The notes beneath the pieces were generated by a model. That model did no database searches. It was not told the DNA's origin and was given only the letters and a program-made list of their open reading frames with translations. A DNA stretch of 64,000 nt from Erysipelotrichaceae bacterium (GTDB lineage: Bacteria; Bacillota_I; Bacilli_A; Erysipelotrichales; Erysipelotrichaceae). Positions 1 through 7,422 of the stretch are shown here, piece by piece. Numbering within the stretch: position 1 is the first letter of the stretch; every line of letters starts with the position of its first letter. The stretch is taken from positions 53,844 to 117,843 of the forward strand of contig JAFQZR010000022.1 in assembly GCA_017405785.1 (NCBI GenBank), given 5' to 3'. A program made the position numbers and the translations under genes.

Positions 1-2
1 TT

Positions 3-245
3 GTTCCTGAAGATGAGTTCGATTCATATGATGAAGCCTCTGAAGAAAAGGAAGCAGAAAGAGAATACGAAGAGAACACTGAACCTGAACAGGTTTTACC
101 GGAAAGTCTGGAAGAAGCAGTAGAAGAGTTTGAAAATATTCCTGAAATGACACAAGAAGAACAGGAATTACCGGAAGACTCTGAAGAAATACCTGCAGAT
201 GAAGAAAATAATGATGAGGGAGAAAACGACAATGATGAAGGATGA
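3..245 (+). CDS. C-terminal end of an acidic protein (5' truncated by window)
   Basis: An open frame runs in from the window edge and stops with TGA at 243-245. About 80 residues are visible, dominated by Glu and Asp with scattered Pro and Asn, and no hydrophobic segment. This looks like a disordered acidic tail, not a folded domain, and the family cannot be named from it. The following gene starts inside it (ATG at 232), so the two are probably translationally coupled and may work together. Confidence 0.6.
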   Translation, partial: VPEDEFDSYDEASEEKEAEREYEENTEPEQVLPESLEEAVEEFENIPEMTQEEQELPEDSEEIPADEENNDEGENDNDEG

Positions 246-1200
246 TATTATTGAAAAAGAATTGCCGTTGGAAGAAACACCTGTTCAGGAAGCTGAATCT
301 GCAGAGAATCAGGAAGAAACCGTAACTCCTGAAGTTGATGAATACGGACAGAGAATTCCGAGACCTTATCATGAAAGAGCCTATCTGCTCTATGGTGACA
401 AGGAACCAAACCCTAAGACTGATTATGCAGGAACCAGATCATTCTTAAACGGTATTGGCTTTGACGGGGGTGAATTAAGCAAGGCCCGTTACAGCAAGGA
501 CTACGCCAAGATCAATAAGATGGCTGTAGGAACCGAGAATAACGGAATGTACTGTCTGTTCTGCGGCAGACCGATTCTGGGTGTCGACTACTACAGACTG
601 CCGGAAGGTAACCTGCGCTGTACAAGCTGCAGCAGAACTCTGCTGAACTCTCTGGAAGATCTTGAAGCAATCTATGATAAGGTTGTTACAGATTTTGAAA
701 CCTTCTTTGGTGTTACCATTGATCTTCCTGTCCAGCTGGGAACAAATAGCCAGCGCAAGCTGAAGAAGAAATGGAAACTGTTAACCAAGGAAGAACCGGG
801 AAACGGTATCTTTGTCCCTTGCTCAGTATATGTTGACAAGGGCAAGGAAGTTCTCATCTGCCTGGATAACTCAGCACCGCGTCTGTCAGTTATCGTTGCC
901 TTAGCTCACTCTCTGACTACGGCGTGGCAGTATATCAACTGGGATGACAAGAAGAAATTCCCTAAGTTAAAGGGTAACAGGTATGAAATCATGAGCAAGG
1001 GAATGCTTGCCTGGGTTGAAGTACAGTATCTGTATATGCTGGGTGAACGTGCCGCTGCCGAAAGACAGGAAGCACGTTTCAGAGAAGCAAATGATGCCAG
1101 AGGTTTGGGATTCATCCTCTATGAAAAAGAATATCCGATCATCAGAGATACGATTTTCATCGGCGAATCTCCATTCGTTACCGACGGATATCCTATCTAA
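232..1200 (+). CDS. DA1-like protein: LIM-type zinc motif plus degenerate peptidase-fold domain
   Basis: This 322-residue protein starts with an acidic segment. It then has a zinc-binding pattern of two CxxC pairs (C108/C111 and C130/C133) spaced as in a LIM-like knuckle. The second half resembles the DA1-type metallopeptidase domain, with a helix where active members carry HExxH followed by Ala-Trp. Here the helix reads H226-S-L-T-T230-A-W232, so the glutamate and second histidine are missing and zinc catalysis is unlikely. I chose the start at 232 because GAGGGAG (216-222) lies 9 bases upstream. An in-frame ATG at 199 has no such site. The start overlaps the preceding gene by 14 bases. A non-catalytic binding role is inferred. 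The DA1 assignment is from motif layout only. Confidence 0.55.
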   Translation: MMKDDIIEKELPLEETPVQEAESAENQEETVTPEVDEYGQRIPRPYHERAYLLYGDKEPNPKTDYAGTRSFLNGIGFDGGELSKARYSKDYAKINKMAVGTENNGMYCLFCGRPILGVDYYRLPEGNLRCTSCSRTLLNSLEDLEAIYDKVVTDFETFFGVTIDLPVQLGTNSQRKLKKKWKLLTKEEPGNGIFVPCSVYVDKGKEVLICLDNSAPRLSVIVALAHSLTTAWQYINWDDKKKFPKLKGNRYEIMSKGMLAWVEVQYLYMLGERAAAERQEARFREANDARGLGFILYEKEYPIIRDTIFIGESPFVTDGYPI

Positions 1201-1213
1201 AAGAGGGGAATAA

Positions 1214-1242
1214 TTGTTAGCACGCAAAACAAGTGTTATACT
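1214..1242 (+). promoter_or_regulatory. sigma-A type promoter for the 1282 lipoprotein gene
   Basis: TTGTTA at 1214-1219 and TATACT at 1237-1242 are separated by 17 bases. They lie just upstream of a strong GGAGGT ribosome binding site and the ATG at 1282. Confidence 0.55.
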
Positions 1243-1281
1243 GAAACAAAGAATCATTATAATTACGGAGGTAGTATAAAA

Positions 1282-1857
1282 ATGAAGAAGTTGTTATGTT
1301 CATTATTAGCAGTATTAATGGTCTTATCTCTTGCAGGCTGCGGTAAAGGAAGTCCAAAACAGGCTGCCAATGATTTTATGTCAGCTATCAAGAAAAACGA
1401 TGAAAAGCTTCTTGATAAAATCTATATCGGCGAAGCCGGGGAAAACTCTGTTCTTGGTGAACTGATCCAGATCATTGATGAAACAGAATCATTAGGAGAG
1501 ATTGGCAAGACTCTTAAAAAGTACATGCTCGAGTTCAAATATAAGGTAGTTGAAGTAGAACAGGACGGAGACGAAGCAGAGGCGAGAGTTCAGATAACAA
1601 CTGAAAACTGGGCTAAAGTACTGCCTGACCTGGCTATTCTGATTCCGGCAAAGATGATCTCAATGAGCCTTGACGGAAAGTCTGAAAAGGCAATTCAGAA
1701 AGAACTGAAGAAGCTTGTTGATGAGAAGAGAAAGAATACTGATGATGTTGATTTCTATGTCGATCTGCCTCTGATCTTAGATGACGGCAAATGGAAAGTT
1801 GACCTGTCAGAACAAGCAGATGCCTTACTGCATGCCATTACAGGCGGCTGGTACTAA
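1282..1857 (+). CDS. Small lipoprotein, DUF4878-like
   Basis: This 191-residue lipoprotein has a clear signal peptide ending in the lipobox L-A-G-C (Cys20), so the mature protein should be lipid-anchored outside the membrane. The mature part starts with an S-P-K-Q-A-A-N-D-F-M segment followed by an Ala/Lys-rich helix. This is the usual beginning of DUF4878/NTF2-like lipoproteins, which are about this size. No catalytic residues are recognised. It has its own promoter and a GGAGGT site, and a hairpin terminator follows, so it is probably transcribed alone. Function unknown. Confidence 0.75.
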   Translation: MKKLLCSLLAVLMVLSLAGCGKGSPKQAANDFMSAIKKNDEKLLDKIYIGEAGENSVLGELIQIIDETESLGEIGKTLKKYMLEFKYKVVEVEQDGDEAEARVQITTENWAKVLPDLAILIPAKMISMSLDGKSEKAIQKELKKLVDEKRKNTDDVDFYVDLPLILDDGKWKVDLSEQADALLHAITGGWY

Positions 1858-1889
1858 AATATCTACATTATCAGACAGCTAAACAATTG

Positions 1890-1922
1890 AAAGCACCTGA
1901 CTGTGAAGCCGGGTGCTTTTCA
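1890..1922 (+). terminator. Rho-independent terminator
   Basis: AAAGCACC at 1890-1897 pairs with GGTGCTTT at 1912-1919, followed by T residues, downstream of the 1282 gene. Confidence 0.8.
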
Positions 1923-2081
1923 AATGGGACAGATGTCATTATATGGTATAAGAGATTTGAATCAAGTATAATGAAGCTATAATTACTGAACTCATTATCA
2001 TATAACATCCATGTACTATGTCTTTTAAAAAAGATGACAAAGATGATAATGGTGATTTGCTGTGAACAGGAGAGACCATAA

Positions 2082-5000
2082 ATGAAAAAGATAATCATAA
2101 TACTGCTTGTGATGCTGATGATAACCGGCTGCGGATCTTCCCGGGCTTCAGAGCCTTCACCTGGCAACAATAATCAGAATACGGATTACAATGTCAGCGA
2201 ACTCAGCTTTGAAGAGTTTGAGGACTTTTATGCGCAGATAATGTATGAAGGACTTCCGGAAGACAGGACAAATCTCGCGCTGGGAAACGCTGATGGTCTC
2301 TGGAGGTATGATCTGAAGATAAACCGCGATGACGGCATGTTTGATGAACTGGGTTTTGCGCAGATGACTGTAGACAATAACGCAGATCCGCGCATTCAAA
2401 TCGTTCTGCATCCAAGGATTGCCAGATACGGTGAAGATTTCTTTGAAGAAACAGATGATGATACCGGATACGAGCCTTTTGGCGGTGACTTTGATGAAAA
2501 CAGAGAATTAAAGCTTACTGGTAATGACTGTGTGCTTGTCATAAAGAGATATTATATGTGGCAGGGAAAGGAATACCTGATTGCGACCATGTGGTTATCG
2601 GAGGAAGAATCCGGTGATTTCATGATGGTCAGGGGACAGAGTTCTGCTGTACCGGATAATAACGATCCCGAACCTGTTGACAACGATGAGCTTCCTGAGT
2701 ATTCCGGCAGCTCCCGGGCATTTACGTCTTCACCGCTGGAAGGAATAACCGTCAGTGCTGAAGCGGGTGCCTTTAATACAGATACCACTGTCAGGTTTAC
2801 CAGCCTTGAAGAACTTCCTGAACAGTTTGCTCAGATAGAAGAGGATCTTCTGGCTGAGTGGGTCGTTCCGGTATGTGCCTGGGAGGTTGATGCCGGGCTT
2901 AAGGACGATGAAATGATACCGGGCTCATATGAGGTAGAAATAGATCTGGAAAAACTGGGAATCGATCCTGATTTCTGGCCGGCCTTCTCTGTTGCCAGAG
3001 TCGGTGATGATGGAAGCATGTATGAATATGCGGTAACCATTAATGATAATAAGGCTGTTTTTACAGCCCGTCAGAACAGTGTCATCATGGGCCTGCTTCT
3101 AATAGGCGGAGTTGTTTACAGGGGGGCAGAGGTCATTGATTACTACAGACAGACTGCCTATTTCAGATCGCGCCATGATAAGCTTGGCAGATTCATTGAA
3201 GCCAAGACGATCAAGACAGATTACGGCACATATGAGATCTGGTGGTCTTCCCGCGATTATATGCCTGATGATGCCGCTAAGCTGGAACGCATTCATGAGA
3301 TTGAACTGAAGTATGAAAACGAAGCCAAAGAGTACGGAAAGGTGATCAAAAACGCCTCTGAAATGGCCAAGAACAAGGAAATGGCCTCATATTATAAAAA
3401 CCTTCTTGAAGCTGATGAAGAATACATGAAGCTGAAACAGGGACTCAAGCTGCCTGATGCGATTACGGAAACAATTAACAAAATCAATATAGCCTATAAC
3501 TATCTGGGTGGTGTTCAGAAGATACGTATGCCTTTCACAAAGGTTATTTTCGAGGTACGTGCCGACGGGTATGATGATAAAAATAAAGACAAGCTGGGAG
3601 AAGCCGGCAAGCAGATCCTACAGACGGTAGTCAGCTTATGGCCTCATAAGGCCATGGGATCTCAGGAGGACAAGGACAACTATCTGTTAACGATAACTCA
3701 TGAGCTGTTCCATGTCTGTCAGGAAAGATACAGATTATCGGCACCGCTGGTAAATAAGCTGTCTGATGATCCGCGTTATGATGAAATGGTAACAATGGTT
3801 CTGGAAAGAGATGCCAAGAAATATTATCAGACAAACGGCATCATCACAACCGATCCTAATCTGACTGAAAAAATAAACTGGGATACACTGCGTCTGCCAA
3901 TTGACGATGAACCGGTAAAGGAAGGCACAATAGCTGGCGATACGGTCAAGATGAGGGAAGGATACATGCTGGGAGATTTCATAATGTATCTTCAGCAGCA
4001 GTTCCCGAAGGTTGTATCCAATCCACATGCCTTAATGAAAGCCCGCAGTTTTGTATTAAAGGCTACGGTATCTGATGCCTTGAGGACAGTCTTCAAGCTG
4101 ACGGAAGCAGAGTTTGATACTTACTACCGTAAATGGCTGATATCCAGAAGAAATGATATCATGTCACGCGCAGTAAACTGTTTCTATGAAGGAGCCTATT
4201 ATCCAAAGAACATGATCAAGCTCAACGGCGGAGATTATCATCATGTTGATCTGGATGAAGACAGCAGCTATTATCTGACATTAAGAGGTTTCCAGAAAGA
4301 GGAGAGGATTTTACACTTGCCAGGTTTTCTGGTTGTTGATGATGGATTCCGTAAGAACCATTCATCAATCCAGTTACTGACGCTGGCTGATGACTTTGTC
4401 AATACTCCTAATGGTATATATTTCGGCAACATCACAAACCTGATAATCGGTGAGATCTACGGCAAGCTCGAAAAGGGCGAGAACATGAAGGTCGGTTATT
4501 CATTATGGGTCTTTGGTGTCACTCCTTCAGTTGAACTTAAGGAAGAAGAAAGTGACCTGGCTGTCAAGCTTCCGGCAATTGACAGAATGGCCAAGGCAGG
4601 TATTATTGATGGTTATTTATTAACGATAAGTGCTGATGGAAATAAGATCCTTGAGACTGAAATAGCTAAGGATCTGTTTGAAACAACACGTACATTTGCG
4701 AAGAGCGAACTGTTTAAGAATACCGACAAAAAGCAGCTGACAGTAGCTGTTACGATCTGCGAATATGTCAAGGACAATGATGGCAACAGATGCATGGGCA
4801 GGGAATCACTGCCTGTAGAGATCACCATCGGCAAACATGAAGAAAGTCAACAGGGCGGCAATACCCAAGCCCTCGCTTTCAACAATCTCTATCTATATAA
4901 GGATGCGACATGTTATTTCGATGGCGATGTCATTGACTCTCTGCTGGATAATCCTGAGTACAAGATCACCTCATGGCCTAATGGCAACACTGTGATCATA

Positions 5001-5486
5001 GATGGCCAGAAGATAACGATCATACTGTCGCCACTGAACTGGTCTTTCACGGGGGCTGACCTACAGCGTGATATTACCGAAGCTAGAGTTACATATACCA
5101 GAGATGAGATCAAGATTTACGGTGAACTTATGAACGCCTACGCTGAAAACCGCAGCTGGTTCAGGATAACAGACATCCAGCCGAATTCTTTCAATGGCAT
5201 GTACGCAGATGAGGGAACAATGCGTGAAGGAACCTATCACGGACCGGGAGATATAACATATGAATACGTCGGATACCGTCTGGAAGAGAAAGCGGCATTC
5301 TCAGATATGGGAAGTGAAGGAAAGATAGATGTACAATTCAATAACGGAGAATTATCATACGTTGAGATAATTCTGCACGGAACATATAAGTTTGATCATT
5401 ACTTCAAGAAAGAAGGAGACGAATATGATGTGCAGAAAGACAGCAGTGAAAGGACCTTTACTCAGACGATAAAGCTCATGAGGTAA
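2082..5486 (+). CDS. Very large lipoprotein with HExxH metallopeptidase-like motif
   Basis: This 1,134-residue protein begins with a lipoprotein signal (lipobox I-T-G-C at about residue 17). A beta-rich segment at about 215-340 contains a G-I-T-V-S-A-E-A-G-A-F type strand pattern. A helical region follows, then H540-E-L-F-H544 in a hydrophobic helix context, the zinc signature of gluzincin-like peptidases. A later R-E-G-Y-M-L-G-D-F segment at about residue 627 could supply the third ligand (Glu). The C-terminal 500 residues look like repeated beta-sandwich modules. The start has an AGGAGAG site. No neighbour suggests a substrate. It may be a surface metalloprotease or a non-enzymatic relative; the overall family is not recognised. 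Confidence 0.65.
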   Translation: MKKIIIILLVMLMITGCGSSRASEPSPGNNNQNTDYNVSELSFEEFEDFYAQIMYEGLPEDRTNLALGNADGLWRYDLKINRDDGMFDELGFAQMTVDNNADPRIQIVLHPRIARYGEDFFEETDDDTGYEPFGGDFDENRELKLTGNDCVLVIKRYYMWQGKEYLIATMWLSEEESGDFMMVRGQSSAVPDNNDPEPVDNDELPEYSGSSRAFTSSPLEGITVSAEAGAFNTDTTVRFTSLEELPEQFAQIEEDLLAEWVVPVCAWEVDAGLKDDEMIPGSYEVEIDLEKLGIDPDFWPAFSVARVGDDGSMYEYAVTINDNKAVFTARQNSVIMGLLLIGGVVYRGAEVIDYYRQTAYFRSRHDKLGRFIEAKTIKTDYGTYEIWWSSRDYMPDDAAKLERIHEIELKYENEAKEYGKVIKNASEMAKNKEMASYYKNLLEADEEYMKLKQGLKLPDAITETINKINIAYNYLGGVQKIRMPFTKVIFEVRADGYDDKNKDKLGEAGKQILQTVVSLWPHKAMGSQEDKDNYLLTITHELFHVCQERYRLSAPLVNKLSDDPRYDEMVTMVLERDAKKYYQTNGIITTDPNLTEKINWDTLRLPIDDEPVKEGTIAGDTVKMREGYMLGDFIMYLQQQFPKVVSNPHALMKARSFVLKATVSDALRTVFKLTEAEFDTYYRKWLISRRNDIMSRAVNCFYEGAYYPKNMIKLNGGDYHHVDLDEDSSYYLTLRGFQKEERILHLPGFLVVDDGFRKNHSSIQLLTLADDFVNTPNGIYFGNITNLIIGEIYGKLEKGENMKVGYSLWVFGVTPSVELKEEESDLAVKLPAIDRMAKAGIIDGYLLTISADGNKILETEIAKDLFETTRTFAKSELFKNTDKKQLTVAVTICEYVKDNDGNRCMGRESLPVEITIGKHEESQQGGNTQALAFNNLYLYKDATCYFDGDVIDSLLDNPEYKITSWPNGNTVIIDGQKITIILSPLNWSFTGADLQRDITEARVTYTRDEIKIYGELMNAYAENRSWFRITDIQPNSFNGMYADEGTMREGTYHGPGDITYEYVGYRLEEKAAFSDMGSEGKIDVQFNNGELSYVEIILHGTYKFDHYFKKEGDEYDVQKDSSERTFTQTIKLMR

Positions 5487-5503
5487 TGCTTTATAAAAAA
5501 AAC

Positions 5504-5537
5504 AAAAGTGTATTCTGTAACAGGAATACACTTTTTA
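5504..5537 (+). terminator. Rho-independent terminator
   Basis: AAAAGTGTATTC (5504-5515) and GAATACACTTTT (5524-5535) form a 12-bp perfect stem with an 8-base loop and a T-rich tail. Confidence 0.85.
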
Positions 5538-5601
5538 TATCAGATATACATAAACGTTTTGTTCAAAGTATAATTTATATATAAAGAGAGGTTTGAGTAT
5601 A

Positions 5602-7365
5602 ATGCCGGTGTTTATTGTTCCGTTGCTTCAGTTTCTTATAATCTGTTTTGTGATAGTCACGGCAGTCAGATCACGCAGAAAACAAAAGAGTTCTGCGACA
5701 CTACAGGATCAGCCACAAGACGGTAAGGTTTTTAAATTTTCTCATATGCTTGATTCAGAAGAATTCATCAAAGAGGCATCTGCAACAGGTATTGGTAAAG
5801 GACATTTCAGAATTTTCTGCGGTGAGAATGATTTTGTAAAAGAATATATAGATCTTTCCTTAGCTAGTTACGCAAACACAATAACCTGCTGTGTGGAGAA
5901 CAAGAAAACAGGACTTAAAACAGAAGAAATAATAAATGTTGAAGAGTTTTTCTTTATACTGTTTAAACCGGAGGATCTTTACGCACTGTTAAAGAGAACT
6001 TTCATAAACTATCGATTTATGAACAGAGACTTTAATGAAGAAGAAAAAGAAAAACTAACCGTAGCGTTCACTAAAGCCAAAAACAATGCCGGGAATCTGT
6101 CTGAATGGCTAAAGGCTGATGCGGATATAAGAAATCCGGAAGCATACAAACCGGAAAAAATGCTTCGTTTTTCTGACGCACTGGCTTACATAAAACAATA
6201 CTGTCGTGAGGTGTCAGAACAGGACGGAAAAAGAACCATTTACAGGAATACAGCTTTAAAAGAGGGAGAAAAGAAGACACTGCTGGTCAGAGTCTTTGGA
6301 GATGATCCTTTTAAGGCTGACATTTTTATCGGATATTATTTTGCTGGCTACGTTAATATCTCTGACTATACCATTGATCTGCCACAGGATTTCTATAAAT
6401 ACTGCTTCTTTGGCAAAAAAGCAGTCTCTTCTACTGAAGACATAGAGGAAGTCTTAAGGAAAATGCCGGGAGTAAGTATTATGGATATCAGATACAATAA
6501 GACAGCTCAGGATATTTATGTTGAGGTATCGGCACAGAGAATCAGGGTTTCTGAAGAAGCTGATCTATGCGTTCTTCAGGACAGCTCTGATGATAACAAG
6601 GTCAAGATCTGGGTTGCACCTCAGAAAGACGGTAAACATCTTCTGACACTTCCTTGGCTTTACTTCCATTCACATAACATCGATAATCTGATTACTGACT
6701 TGAAAAAGGAATTTTCAGAACTGTCTGAACAATCAGATGATGACATCAGAAAAAAACTGCTGGAAAGTGAAGAAATAAGAAAAGCATATGAAGTTGCGGA
6801 TGAGAAAATACTGCAGAATTTAAACCGTGAACAGATTGAAAAAGCAAGAGAACTGGCTCAGGCTTTACTGAAGGTGGACGCTTATTATGATTATTACGAT
6901 AAAATGACTGGCCGTAATAACTATGATAAGATCAAAGGCAGTGCCACAACATACAACTTCATTAAGAAAAATGAAGGTTTTTCGGTCAGAGAAGCGGTAG
7001 AGCAGTACTTTAAGACAAGGGAAATCTATAAATCAATGACAGGACAGTATGGTGCAGCATTAACATTTGGCCTTTCTGGTATGGGTGCTGGGGCTTTCCA
7101 TCACGAAAAAACAATAGTTATGATTGAAGATGATGATATATCCGTCATGGAAAACGAGAGTGAAGATTTCCTTGAAAAGTGCCGCCAGAATGGCTTGTTG
7201 ATAATTGGGTATAAAGACGGTTACTTACATGATTTCGTAAACGGCGATAATTACACTATCAACAGGAATTCCTACACTGAACTCGATCATGATGCAACAA
7301 CTGTTTTGGAGATGAATCTGGAAAAAGCCAGTAACCCAGATGAGGAAAACAAGAAAAATGGATAA
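5602..7365 (+). CDS. Membrane-anchored protein of unknown function next to ADP-ribosyl hydrolase
   Basis: This 587-residue protein has a single N-terminal membrane helix (about residues 3-21) followed by a basic R-S-R-R-K stretch, so the long remainder should be cytoplasmic. The rest mixes alpha/beta segments, with a charged helical region at about 375-440. A Gly-rich patch, G-L-S-G-M-G-A-G-A, lies at about 490. I recognise no family. GAGAGG (5586-5591) lies 10 bases before the ATG at 5602, which I prefer over the in-frame TTG at 5593. The stop is 57 bases upstream of the PARG-ARH fusion gene in the same direction, with no terminator between, so the two form a likely operon. A role in ADP-ribose signalling is guessed only from that context. 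Confidence 0.7.
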   Translation: MPVFIVPLLQFLIICFVIVTAVRSRRKQKSSATLQDQPQDGKVFKFSHMLDSEEFIKEASATGIGKGHFRIFCGENDFVKEYIDLSLASYANTITCCVENKKTGLKTEEIINVEEFFFILFKPEDLYALLKRTFINYRFMNRDFNEEEKEKLTVAFTKAKNNAGNLSEWLKADADIRNPEAYKPEKMLRFSDALAYIKQYCREVSEQDGKRTIYRNTALKEGEKKTLLVRVFGDDPFKADIFIGYYFAGYVNISDYTIDLPQDFYKYCFFGKKAVSSTEDIEEVLRKMPGVSIMDIRYNKTAQDIYVEVSAQRIRVSEEADLCVLQDSSDDNKVKIWVAPQKDGKHLLTLPWLYFHSHNIDNLITDLKKEFSELSEQSDDDIRKKLLESEEIRKAYEVADEKILQNLNREQIEKARELAQALLKVDAYYDYYDKMTGRNNYDKIKGSATTYNFIKKNEGFSVREAVEQYFKTREIYKSMTGQYGAALTFGLSGMGAGAFHHEKTIVMIEDDDISVMENESEDFLEKCRQNGLLIIGYKDGYLHDFVNGDNYTINRNSYTELDHDATTVLEMNLEKASNPDEENKKNG

Positions 7366-7422
7366 TATATTTATCGGAATCATTAACGGAATAAATAAGC
7401 TTTGAAGAAAGAAGGCCAGGTA

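Noticed and set aside
1920..1931. CAAATGGGACA resembling half of the Crp/Fnr palindrome at 56611
   Set aside because: Only one half matches and the left arm is not conserved. It lies next to a terminator, so chance is likely.
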